Of a DNA stretch of 64,000 nucleotides, positions 17,140-24,962 are shown piece by piece (within the stretch, counting starts at the first letter, position 1; every line of letters begins with the position of its first letter). Made by a program: the position numbers and the translations under genes. This DNA comes from Vogesella mureinivorans. Lineage in GTDB: Bacteria; Pseudomonadota; Gammaproteobacteria; Burkholderiales; Chromobacteriaceae. The notes beneath the pieces were generated by a model. It worked only from the letters and a program-made list of their open reading frames with translations, had not been told where the DNA came from and ran no database searches. The DNA is taken from NCBI RefSeq assembly GCF_007644035.1, contig NZ_VMTV02000471.1:1-64000 (forward strand), in the 5' to 3' direction.

Positions 17140-18477
17140 ATGGGCCGCAAGAGTCACCGGCAACAGCTGAATGTATGGATGAATGGTTTACTGGTGGGCG
17201 AATGGGCGCTCACCCGTAGCGGCGAAACCTTCACTTACCACGATAGCTGGCTGCATCACCCGCAAGCACGGCCACTGTCGCTGTCACTGCCGTTTTTACC
17301 CGGCAATGCCGCGTATCGCGGTGCCGTGGTCAATGCCTATTTCGATAATCTGCTACCCGATAGCGACAGCATCCGCCGCCGCCTGGCGCAACGCTACCGG
17401 CTGAGCGACAGCGCTGCGTTTACCCTGCTGGCCGCACTAGGGCGCGACTGCGTCGGCGCATTGCAACTGCTACCCCCAGACGAAACACCGCAAGACTTGC
17501 ACAGCATCCACGGAGAAGCGCTAACAGAAGCTGATATCGCCAGCTTGCTGCAACAAACAGTACATGCTGGCGCACCTGGCCAACAGGAATATGAGACCGA
17601 CCTGCGCTTATCCATTGCCGGCGCGCAGGAGAAAACCGCCTTGCTATACCACGAAGGGCGCTGGCAGCGCCCGCTGGGCAGTACGCCCACTACCCATATC
17701 CTGAAACTGCCCATGGGGTTGGTAGGCGGTATGCAAGCCGATATGCGCAGCTCGGTAGAAAACGAATGGCTCTGCGCGCAGCTGGTTGCCGCATTTGGCC
17801 TGCCGGTAGCCCGCTGCGACATTGCCCGCTTTGACGCGCAGAAAGTACTGGTAGTGGAACGTTTTGACCGCCGGCTAGCCGCAGACGGCAGCTGGCTAAT
17901 GCGCCTACCGCAAGAAGACTTCTGCCAGGCTACTGGCACCCCGCCCCACCTCAAGTACCAGAGCGATGGCGGCCCGGGCATGGCGCGCATCCTCGATATT
18001 CTGGCCGGCTCCGAAAACAGCGAAACTGACCGCCAGCAGTTCTTCAAGGCCCAAGTGGTGTTCTGGCTGCTGGCTGCCACCGACGGCCACGCCAAAAACT
18101 TCAGCCTGTTTCATCTGCCGGGCGGCCGTTATAGAGCCACACCGCTATACGACATCTTGTCTGCCCACCCTGTCATCGGCCATGGTGCCGGCAAGGTGGC
18201 GCCACAAAAAGCCAAGCTGGCCATGGCGGTACGCGGACAAAGCCACCACTATCTGATCGACCACATCCGGCCACGCCACTGGCTGGCACAAGCGCGCAGC
18301 AGCGGCCTGACCGAAGCATGGGCCAAGACACTGCTGAACGAGCTGATAGATTGCACAGACAAGGTGCTAGAAGACGTTGCGCAAACACTGCCAGTAGATT
18401 TTCCGGCGGAATTGGCACAGGTCATTTTTGACGGCATACGGCGGCAGCGAGACAGGCTGGCCGCCGGGCTGAGCTGA
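17140..18477 (+). CDS. hipA: HipA-type serine/threonine kinase toxin
   Basis: A 445-residue kinase of the HipA family. The N-terminal subdomain (couple_hipA) is at about 10-115. The catalytic core includes the flexible loop LSIAGAQEK (157-165, with the autophosphorylatable serine at 158), the ATP-binding lysine K189, the catalytic segment ATDGHAKN (D315, H317, N320) and the metal-binding D338 (YDIL). In E. coli HipA phosphorylates glutamyl-tRNA synthetase and induces persistence. All key residues are intact, so the toxin should be active. The start at 17140 follows the hipB stop with a one-base gap; a longer frame from 17101 is rejected because it overlaps hipB. It sits beside a tRNA scar, which fits horizontal acquisition. 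Confidence 0.9.
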   Translation: MGRKSHRQQLNVWMNGLLVGEWALTRSGETFTYHDSWLHHPQARPLSLSLPFLPGNAAYRGAVVNAYFDNLLPDSDSIRRRLAQRYRLSDSAAFTLLAALGRDCVGALQLLPPDETPQDLHSIHGEALTEADIASLLQQTVHAGAPGQQEYETDLRLSIAGAQEKTALLYHEGRWQRPLGSTPTTHILKLPMGLVGGMQADMRSSVENEWLCAQLVAAFGLPVARCDIARFDAQKVLVVERFDRRLAADGSWLMRLPQEDFCQATGTPPHLKYQSDGGPGMARILDILAGSENSETDRQQFFKAQVVFWLLAATDGHAKNFSLFHLPGGRYRATPLYDILSAHPVIGHGAGKVAPQKAKLAMAVRGQSHHYLIDHIRPRHWLAQARSSGLTEAWAKTLLNELIDCTDKVLEDVAQTLPVDFPAELAQVIFDGIRRQRDRLAAGLS

Positions 18478-18588
18478 TCAACCTAGTAAATCTTGCGAGG
18501 CTCCAGAGGCATCAGAAAAAACTGGGGCAATTCAGATCAACTTGCAGGCAGAAAAGAGGCCGTCTTCACCACCAAACTTCATAAGCGT

Positions 18589-20010
18589 TCAAGCATTAGC
18601 CCGAACCTTGGTATCTAGCCGGTGACGCTGCCACGCCAATAGCCCCCCGCAGAGCAAAGCTACCACCGCCACCCCCGTAAATACTAAAGGCATAACCTGC
18701 TGTAACACCTGCGGCATAATCGGCAAGTGCTCGTTGGGCAGGCCTGCTAGCGCCTGCAAACACAAACCCGCCCACGATACCCCCAGCGCTCCCGCCAACT
18801 CGCGCAACATATTCTTGGCTTGATATGCTTGGCTGAATACCTGCTCTTCCACCCGGACAAAGGTCGTCGCCGCAGCCGTCCCCAGCAGGAAAGGCATGAA
18901 TACGGCGTGACACAGCGTGCATGCCAGCAGCAAGACAACGATATTCTGAGACCCGGCACCAGCCAGCAAACTGCAAGCCGACGCCAGTGCCAGCATAGCC
19001 AGCAACACATAGCGAGCGGCATACGGCCAGCGTCGCATCAGCACAAAATGTAGCGCCACACAGGGGATCGCCAACAAGGTGCTACCACCCAGCAGTACGC
19101 CGGTCGTCAATACACTCAGTTGCAGACCATGCAGCAGATACAACGGCAGCAGGTAGGCCATGCCTGCCGCCAGCACATAACCACAACTGTAGGCCGCCAT
19201 TCCCCACAGGTAATGGGCCGAGACAAAGCGGGCATACGGCAGCAACCCGCGCTGCCGGGGCGACTGCTGGTAGACATGGCCCAGCAATAGCACACAGCCG
19301 AGCATACCCAGCCCCCAGCTCAGCCCACCCGCCGCCAAAGGAACCTGTCGTACCTGCTCTAAAGCAAACAGCCACAGGGCAACGCCTGGCAGCAGCCACA
19401 GCAGGCCGGCAGCCGCCCCGCTACTGGGTTGACTATCGGCAACCGGCTCGTGGGCAGGCATGGCCCGGGTAAACCATAACGCCAGCAGGATCAAGGGCGC
19501 AGGCAGACAAAACAGCGCACGCCAACCCAGCCATTCCAGACAGACGGCCGCTAGCAAGGGCGCGCTGCCAGCCCCCAACATGATGCCCAGCGGCAGCAAC
19601 AAGATGGCCTGCCCACGTGCCGGCCCCTGATAGTGCTGAATCTGCACCCGCGCAGCGGTAAACAATGCAGACGCTCCCAGCACCTGCAGCAGACGCCCAG
19701 CCAGTAAACCGTCAAAACCGTCGGCCAAGGCACAGCATACGGCGCCCAGAAACAACATCCCCAGAGACCACTGCAGGAAACGCCGGTACCCCAAGCGCTG
19801 CACGCACCAGCGATGCGCGGCAATCATCACGCAGCTCACGACGGCGCAGGCAGCCACCAGCTGGCCAAAGTCTGCCAACGTACCGCCACTACCCGCCAGG
19901 ATGGCGCCTGCGCCAAACATCAGCATGACGTTCTGCAGGTAGTCCAGCATGGGCAGGAGCACAATTAGCACGTGATGGCGTGTCAGGTGACGGGGAAGCA
20001 GGTTAAACAT
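18589..20010 (-). CDS. MFS transporter (EmrB-like 12-14 TM drug/solute exporter)
   Basis: A 473-residue protein with at least twelve hydrophobic segments, including a weakly conserved MFS loop (HRWCVQRLGYRR) after the second segment. It is a secondary transporter, probably an exporter, with unknown substrate. The ATG at 20010 is preferred; a TTG seven codons upstream (20031) is possible. It is divergent from a LysR-type gene 79 bases away, with ATCGAT palindromes between them, so the regulator probably controls it. The gene is separated from hipA by about 110 bases. Confidence 0.8.
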   Translation of the reverse strand: MFNLLPRHLTRHHVLIVLLPMLDYLQNVMLMFGAGAILAGSGGTLADFGQLVAACAVVSCVMIAAHRWCVQRLGYRRFLQWSLGMLFLGAVCCALADGFDGLLAGRLLQVLGASALFTAARVQIQHYQGPARGQAILLLPLGIMLGAGSAPLLAAVCLEWLGWRALFCLPAPLILLALWFTRAMPAHEPVADSQPSSGAAAGLLWLLPGVALWLFALEQVRQVPLAAGGLSWGLGMLGCVLLLGHVYQQSPRQRGLLPYARFVSAHYLWGMAAYSCGYVLAAGMAYLLPLYLLHGLQLSVLTTGVLLGGSTLLAIPCVALHFVLMRRWPYAARYVLLAMLALASACSLLAGAGSQNIVVLLLACTLCHAVFMPFLLGTAAATTFVRVEEQVFSQAYQAKNMLRELAGALGVSWAGLCLQALAGLPNEHLPIMPQVLQQVMPLVFTGVAVVALLCGGLLAWQRHRLDTKVRANA

Positions 20011-20040
20011 GGCGATGGTGGTAACAGACAAAACACCATT

Positions 20041-20073
20041 ATCGATGCCGGCTTATAATCGATGAAATCGATT
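20041..20073 (+). promoter_or_regulatory. LysR-type operator with ATCGAT repeats
   Basis: The perfect palindrome AATCGAT-GAA-ATCGATT at 20057-20073 contains a T-N11-A core, the LysR-family binding pattern. A further ATCGAT lies at 20041-20046. TATAAT at 20054-20059 could be the -10 element of the + strand LysR gene, which would make the ATG at 20062 too close to the transcription start and supports the ATG at 20089. It is placed between the divergent MFS and LysR genes, where it could regulate both. Confidence 0.6.
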
Positions 20074-20088
20074 AATAATATAGTACCC

Positions 20089-21027
20089 ATGCACAATATC
20101 GATAACCATAGCCAGCTGCTACGGCTGGATCTCAACCTGCTGGTCGTGTTCGATGCCATGATGCAGGAGCGGCACGTCAGCCGCGCCGCTGCACGCCTCA
20201 GCATCGGCCAGCCAGCCATGAGCCATGCCCTGGGCCGCCTGCGCCGCCTGCTGGACGACCCGCTGTTTGTCAGGCAAGGCAACCGCATGCAAGCCACCCC
20301 GCGCGCGCTGGCACTGGCCCCGGCTGTGGCGAACTGGTTACAGGATGCGCGCAGCCTGCTAGCCCATGACGAAGTCCAGACGCCAGCACAGATGCAAGGC
20401 GTACTACGCATTGCCATGCCAGACGGACTCGAAACCCTGCTCTACCCGGCACTGCTGGCAAGGCTACGACAAGAAGCCCCTGGTCTGCTGCTGCGGGCTC
20501 AGCTACTGGAAATTGACCAGCAACTGCAAGCGCTGGACCGTCACGACGTGGACATGGTGCTTACCGCTGCCCCGCTGCAACTGCAGACCTGGCACGATCG
20601 TCAGTCACTAGGCCGGGCAGGCTTCAGCGCGGTGTACTCGCCGCAACAAGTCATGCTCCCCGCACAGCCTGAACTGTCGGCACTGGCCGCCGTACCACAA
20701 CTGGCTAGCAGTTACCGCGGTACCGCCAGCGGTACCGTAGACCACTGGTTTGGCCAGCACGGCTTACAGCGTCGCATCGTGGCACAAGCGGCCAACCTCG
20801 GCACCATCGCCCAGACCTTGCAACAAACTGCGCTGCTATCGATCCAGCCTAGCCTCTACCTGCCGCTGCTACGCCAGCACGGCGAACTGGCTGCCATTAC
20901 ACTGCCCGACGACTTGTATATCGATATCGAACTGGTGTGGCACCGCCGCAACCAGCAACACCCGCCACTGCGCTATCTGCGCGAGCTGGTGGCAGCAGGA
21001 GTAAGCAGCCTGTCGCTTGCGACCTGA
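20089..21027 (+). CDS. LysR-type regulator (NodD/PcpR-like subgroup) of the divergent MFS gene
   Basis: About 312 residues from the ATG at 20089. The helix-turn-helix (SRAAARLSIGQPAMSHALGR) and the following RLLDDPLFVRQGNRMQAT block are typical of the NodD/LeuO/SyrM-like LysR subgroup. The effector domain follows. An ATG at 20062 would add nine residues but lies within the probable operator and next to the -10 box, so I prefer 20089. It probably senses a compound exported by the adjacent MFS protein (inference). No ribosome-binding site stands out before either start. Confidence 0.85.
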   Translation: MHNIDNHSQLLRLDLNLLVVFDAMMQERHVSRAAARLSIGQPAMSHALGRLRRLLDDPLFVRQGNRMQATPRALALAPAVANWLQDARSLLAHDEVQTPAQMQGVLRIAMPDGLETLLYPALLARLRQEAPGLLLRAQLLEIDQQLQALDRHDVDMVLTAAPLQLQTWHDRQSLGRAGFSAVYSPQQVMLPAQPELSALAAVPQLASSYRGTASGTVDHWFGQHGLQRRIVAQAANLGTIAQTLQQTALLSIQPSLYLPLLRQHGELAAITLPDDLYIDIELVWHRRNQQHPPLRYLRELVAAGVSSLSLAT

Positions 21028-21185
21028 GCTTTGGTCTGCTGTAGATGGCATAGCAGATATGGTGCACCTGATATCAGGTGACGTTCCCGTGACCTCATCC
21101 CTCTGGCTGATACGCGCGCTAGCTGCGTCTCACTACATTGCGACCATCACCTGTCTGATGGTGACCCCTCGTAATGGAGACGCTC

Positions 21186-21998
21186 ATGGATCAACCCGTA
21201 TTCATTCAGGTCGGTGCGCTTGCCGACGGTTTTGCCCCCGCCAACCACACACTGCCTGCCTGCAACGAGCTCGCCGGCCGGCAGTTCCAGTTGCATGACG
21301 ACACCGGTCGTGTCGCAGTACTCACTCTCAGCCAGCATGACGCACTGCAGCTGACGCAAGGCGACGTTACGCTGCACGCCCGCTGCCGTGTCACCTCGCT
21401 GCGGCCGCAGTGCTATCTGATTGATGGTTTACCGCAAGAAAACAGCCGGTCCTCGCTCAGCCTGGTGCTGGACCTTGCCCACGGCCTGTTTACCCGCATC
21501 GACGGCCAATTGCCTGACGAAGCAACAACCCGTATCGACCCGTTCCGGCGTGTGGCGCAAGGGCTGCCGCTGACGGCGGTGGAGGCTGTGATCACCCACG
21601 GCACGATAGATCGCCCGGTACAGGCTGGCGAGCGCCTACATCACCCAACCGATGAGCTGATCGGCATGCGCAACCTGTACCGCTACAGCCAGACGGAGTG
21701 CTACGAACACATTTACTTGAATAGCCACTTCTATGCGTGGCAATGCCTGCAGGGCGTGGAGCAGGGGCTGGCCGATGTTGACCGCTGCTATTACGTGAAA
21801 CTGGCTGATGCGCTGTACCTGTTCGTGTGGTGCGAAAAGATTGTGCCGACACTGGGCGTGGTGCTGATCGACCTGGCTCAGGGCAAGACCGACGGCAAGA
21901 TTGTCGGCTACCAGAGCGGTGACTTCAGCGCGCTGTCCAACTTTGCAGTCGGCGCCCAGGCCCAGGTGCTGAACACCACCCGCCATCCGCTAGCCTGA
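21186..21998 (+). CDS. MoaF-like protein
   Basis: A 270-residue protein resembling MoaF, named in Klebsiella as a monoamine-regulated gene. It has two related halves: the N-terminal beta-rich part (about 1-135) and the C-terminal part (about 150-270) with GMRNLYRYSQTECYEHIYLN and YYVKLADALYLFVWCEK, which resemble the conserved MoaF C-terminal domain. GGAGA lies seven bases before the ATG at 21186; an ATG 12 bases upstream is less well placed. The biochemical role is unknown; a lipocalin-like ligand-binding fold is often suggested. An SDR gene follows after 44 bases, which would mirror the Klebsiella moaEF pairing of an oxidoreductase with MoaF. That parallel supports a monoamine-linked function. 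Confidence 0.7.
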   Translation: MDQPVFIQVGALADGFAPANHTLPACNELAGRQFQLHDDTGRVAVLTLSQHDALQLTQGDVTLHARCRVTSLRPQCYLIDGLPQENSRSSLSLVLDLAHGLFTRIDGQLPDEATTRIDPFRRVAQGLPLTAVEAVITHGTIDRPVQAGERLHHPTDELIGMRNLYRYSQTECYEHIYLNSHFYAWQCLQGVEQGLADVDRCYYVKLADALYLFVWCEKIVPTLGVVLIDLAQGKTDGKIVGYQSGDFSALSNFAVGAQAQVLNTTRHPLA

Positions 21999-22042
21999 TC
22001 AATACGGGCAGCCCGCTAGCGGCTGCCCGTGCGGGAGACCTC

Positions 22043-22831
22043 ATGCTTACCCCCTCTTACGTTCCCGACTTTGACCAGCATATTGTGCTGGTCACCGGCG
22101 GCGCACAGGGTATTGGCCTGGCGCTGTGCCGCGCCTTTGCCGCCCACGGTGCCCACGTCATCATTGCCGATCGCCAGGCGGAGCAGGCCGAAGCAGCCGC
22201 GCAGCAACTGCAAGCAGACGGTGGGCGGGCACAAGCCTGGCCCATCGACCTGGCAGACCCCGACGCCATCCGGCAGATGATGCTGGCCATCGGCCAGCAG
22301 CATGGCCGGCTGGATATCCTGCTGCACAATGCCGCCTACTTTCCGCTGACGCCGCTGGCCGAGATCAGTGAAGCCGTGCTTTCGCGCACCTTGGCCGTCA
22401 ATCTGTCAGCGCTGTTCTGGCTAACCCAGGCAGCCCTGCCCTGGCTACCCAAACCCGGCGGGCGCATTCTGGCTACCTCATCGGTCACCGGCCCACGGGT
22501 GGCCTACCCGGGGCTAGCGCATTACGCGGCGTCAAAAGCTGGCGTCAATGGCTTCATCCGTGCCGCCGCACTGGAGCTGGCGCCTAGCGGCATTACCGTC
22601 AACGGGGTGGAGCCGGGCATGATCCGCACGCCAGCCATGGCCAATCTGGGGGATGATGCGATCAACGACAATATCGCCCGCGCTATCCCGCTGGGCAGGC
22701 TGGGCGAGGCGGCGGATATTGCGGCAGCCATGCTGTTTCTGGCATCCGGTGCGGCCAACTACATCACCGGGCAAACCATCGTGGTGGACGGCGGCGCCAC
22801 CCTGCCGGAGTCCTCGGTCGTTAGCTTGTAA
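22043..22831 (+). CDS. Short-chain dehydrogenase/reductase paired with MoaF
   Basis: A 262-residue classical SDR: TGGAQGIG cofactor motif (about 18-25), HNAA (about 95-98, in place of NNAG), catalytic Ser in ATSSVTG (about 146), YAASK (about 159-163) and the C-terminal VDGGATLPES. It lies 44 bases after the moaF-like gene on the same strand, with GGGAGA nearby, so they are probably co-transcribed. By analogy with the Klebsiella monoamine regulon it may act on an aromatic alcohol or ketone derived from an amine; the substrate is not determined. Confidence 0.85.
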   Translation: MLTPSYVPDFDQHIVLVTGGAQGIGLALCRAFAAHGAHVIIADRQAEQAEAAAQQLQADGGRAQAWPIDLADPDAIRQMMLAIGQQHGRLDILLHNAAYFPLTPLAEISEAVLSRTLAVNLSALFWLTQAALPWLPKPGGRILATSSVTGPRVAYPGLAHYAASKAGVNGFIRAAALELAPSGITVNGVEPGMIRTPAMANLGDDAINDNIARAIPLGRLGEAADIAAAMLFLASGAANYITGQTIVVDGGATLPESSVVSL

Positions 22832-22839
22832 GCGAAGCA

Positions 22840-22862
22840 GGCCGGTAGCCTCGCTACCGGCC
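22840..22862. terminator. Bidirectional hairpin between convergent SDR genes
   Basis: GGCCGGTAGC at 22840-22849 pairs perfectly with GCTACCGGCC at 22853-22862 around a CTC loop. It stands between the stops of two convergent SDR genes, as expected of a shared terminator, although no strong T-run follows on either side. Confidence 0.6.
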
Positions 22863-22873
22863 TACCGGCTGAC

Positions 22874-23662
22874 TTAGATGCGCGTAAATGCCAGGGTGGG
22901 AACATCCACGATGCTGGCGCCGCCATCGGCCACAATGCTGGCACCCGTCAGGATGGCCGCCTCGTCCGACATCAGGAAGCGACAAATACTGGCAATCTCG
23001 TGCGCTTCTGCCGGCCGCCGCAACGGCACGTCAGCGGTGACACGCTGGTAAGCCTGATCGAGGCTATCGCCGTAATGCGCCATCAACGGCTGCATCTCTT
23101 CATCTGCCATCGGTGTACGTACCCAGCCCGGGCACACGGCGTTCACCCGGACACCATCAGGGCCGACATCACGGGCCAGTGACCGCATCAGTCCCAGCAG
23201 GCCATGCTTGGCGGTGGTGTAACCGCACACACCCGGCCCTGCTGCCAGCGAGGCGATCGATGCCAGTAGCACGATGCTGCCACGGCGTTGCTTCAAGGCC
23301 GGCAGGCAGGCTCGGGCACTGGCAAAGGCAGTGCCAAGGTTGGCCGCCATCGCTTGCTGCCATTGCGCGTCATCCGTCTGCAAGATGTCACCCTGCCCCA
23401 TACCGCCAGCGCAGGCCACTAAACCGTCAATCGCACCGTAATGCTGCAGGATGCTGGCCAGCATGCGCTGCCAGTCGTCGCTGCTGGCGGCATCACCAGC
23501 CAGTGTCAGGCCGCCAGTCTCCGCAGCCACGGCCTCCAGCATTGCGGCACGGCGGCCAATCAATACCAGCCGGGCCCCCTCGGCAGCCAAACGGCGGGCA
23601 CACGCCTGACCAATACCGGTACCGGCGCCGGTAATCACGATGATCTTGTTGCGAAACGACAT
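22874..23662 (-). CDS. Short-chain dehydrogenase/reductase divergent from hpaR-like gene
   Basis: A 262-residue SDR with TGAGTGIG (about 12-19), the CAGG variant of NNAG (about 88-91), catalytic Ser in LASIASL, YTTAKH and the NAVCPGWVRTPM block. CAGGAGA lies before the ATG. Its promoter region is shared with the divergent MarR-family gene at 23795, so it may belong to that regulon. Its position beside aromatic-amine and 4-hydroxyphenylacetate genes suggests an aromatic alcohol, aldehyde or amino-alcohol substrate, but this is inference from neighbours only. Confidence 0.85.
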   Translation of the reverse strand: MSFRNKIIVITGAGTGIGQACARRLAAEGARLVLIGRRAAMLEAVAAETGGLTLAGDAASSDDWQRMLASILQHYGAIDGLVACAGGMGQGDILQTDDAQWQQAMAANLGTAFASARACLPALKQRRGSIVLLASIASLAAGPGVCGYTTAKHGLLGLMRSLARDVGPDGVRVNAVCPGWVRTPMADEEMQPLMAHYGDSLDQAYQRVTADVPLRRPAEAHEIASICRFLMSDEAAILTGASIVADGGASIVDVPTLAFTRI

Positions 23663-23750
23663 GGCAATCTCCTGGTGGGAAAAACTCAGTCTGCCTTGCC
23701 CCGCGGCCCTGCCCCATCCACCGGAGGGATGAGGTGCTGCCAGCCAGCAT

Positions 23751-23762
23751 GTGAAATGTTAA
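23751..23762. promoter_or_regulatory. Possible HpaR half-palindrome
   Basis: GTGAAATGTTAA shares the right half TGTTAA with the perfect TTAACATGTTAA of the hpaG1 promoter; the left half matches at only three of six positions. It lies in the divergent SDR/hpaR-like intergenic region, where an autoregulatory site is expected. Confidence 0.35.
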
Positions 23763-23794
23763 GATATTCATCATTCAGACTTCAGACTTGCCTC

Positions 23795-24292
23795 ATGGAC
23801 CAGCATCTCCCGCATCAGCATCGTCTCCCCCAGCACCTGTTGCGCGCCCGCGAGGCCGTCATGGCGTACTTCCGGCCACTCTTGAACGGTTTTGGCCTGA
23901 CCGAACAACAGTGGCGCATCATGCGTCTGCTGGACGACCGCGGTGAAATGGAAGCCGGCATGGTGGCAGACCTGGCCTGCATCCTGTCACCCAGCCTCAC
24001 CGGCATTCTGGTACGCATGGAAAAGGCCGGGTTGATTCATCGCCGTAAAGACAAAACCGATAGCCGCCGCCTGATCGTGTCGCTATCCGACAGCGGCCGC
24101 GCGCTGACGCACCAGATTTCGCCGCTATCCGCCGCCTGCTACCAGCAGATCGAGCAGCACTTTGGCGAGGCCAAACTGAGCCAACTGCTGCAACTGCTGG
24201 CCGAGCTGGAGCAGCTGCCGGCACCGGGCCAGGTCAGCGAGACTGCCGACAGCGACGGCGAGAACGAAGACTACAACACACCCGACGCGTAG
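23795..24292 (+). CDS. hpaR: HpaR-type MarR-family repressor of 4-hydroxyphenylacetate degradation
   Basis: A 165-residue MarR-family regulator. The N-terminal LLRAREAVMAYFRPLLNGFGLTEQQWRIMRLL pattern (residues about 17-48), the recognition region LSPSLTGILVRMEKAGLI and the wing RKDKTDSRR fit the homoprotocatechuate operon repressor HpaR. HpaR represses the meta-cleavage operon until 4-HPA or related aromatics bind. Here it lies about 16 kb from the hpaG-hpaI genes, which carry a perfect palindrome at their promoter. It is divergent from an SDR gene. An open extension to 23441 is rejected because it runs through that divergent gene. The acidic tail of about 20 residues is slightly longer than usual. 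Confidence 0.8.
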   Translation: MDQHLPHQHRLPQHLLRAREAVMAYFRPLLNGFGLTEQQWRIMRLLDDRGEMEAGMVADLACILSPSLTGILVRMEKAGLIHRRKDKTDSRRLIVSLSDSGRALTHQISPLSAACYQQIEQHFGEAKLSQLLQLLAELEQLPAPGQVSETADSDGENEDYNTPDA

Positions 24293-24307
24293 CTGGGCCG
24301 AGACGTA

Positions 24308-24346
24308 ACAAAGCACAAGGGCGCCTATGGCGCCCTTGTGCTTTGT
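24308..24346. terminator. Strong bidirectional terminator
   Basis: An 18-base perfect stem (ACAAAGCACAAGGGCGCC and its complement) with a TAT loop separates hpaR from the convergent DUF3156 gene. The ends are A/T-rich on both sides, so it can act in both directions. Confidence 0.8.
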
Positions 24347-24365
24347 CGGGAAAAATCCGCGGGAC

Positions 24366-24962
24366 TCATGCGGCCAACAAGGTGCGGCACACCTGCAGGC
24401 TGCTCAGCATGGCAGTACGCTGCTCACTAACCAGCCGGATGTAACGGCGCATCGGTGGCAGCGTAGTCACCAGCTCGCTGGCACCAAAGTGCTCGATACA
24501 CAGCTGCCAGCACCCTTCCGCCAGATACAGCTCACAGCGACGAAAATCCAGCGGCAGCAAGGCACGGATCACCAGCGGGTCGGTCTCCAGGCGGCGAGCG
24601 ATGGCAAGCAACGCCTCATCCCGGCTGCCTTCGACGGTGCAGGCAATGCCCTGCCGCCGCAACGTTCCGGTATGCCGAATCACCACCCGTGCCGGGGGCA
24701 GTGCTGCCAGCGTGGAGGACACAGGCACCAGCAGCCGGAACTCGCAGCACACGGTGTGGGCCAGGAACATCGACTCGACACGCTCCTGTACCGTGAAATG
24801 CAGGCCGTCGCCCACCGTGCACGTCATCGAGCTGTCGTCCTGCGTCGTGCACACCGCCCCCGCCAACGCCAGCTCCGGCTGCAGCCTGGCCAGCGTGGCA
24901 CCGGCGCGGTATGCACGAGGCGGGCGCGGGCGGCGCCAGCGCTCAGCCCAGCGAGGCCACAC
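24366..24962 (-). CDS. DUF3156-family protein
   Basis: A 198-residue protein that I match to DUF3156, a family often found next to APC-type amine permeases in proteobacteria. The start is GTG at 24962, with GAGGAA six bases upstream; it overlaps the last 20 bases of the upstream permease gene, so the two are probably translated together. It has no signal peptide or membrane segment. Cysteines and short beta-like blocks (FTVQERVESMFLAHTVCCEF, CELYLAEGCW) suggest a soluble beta-rich fold. The function is unknown; a role in amine uptake or catabolism is inferred from the conserved pairing. Confidence 0.65.
   Translation of the reverse strand: MWPRWAERWRRPRPPRAYRAGATLARLQPELALAGAVCTTQDDSSMTCTVGDGLHFTVQERVESMFLAHTVCCEFRLLVPVSSTLAALPPARVVIRHTGTLRRQGIACTVEGSRDEALLAIARRLETDPLVIRALLPLDFRRCELYLAEGCWQLCIEHFGASELVTTLPPMRRYIRLVSEQRTAMLSSLQVCRTLLAA

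Noticed and set aside
23441-23794. In-frame upstream extension of the hpaR-like gene
   Set aside because: It runs antisense through the divergent SDR gene; the MarR similarity begins at the ATG at 23795.
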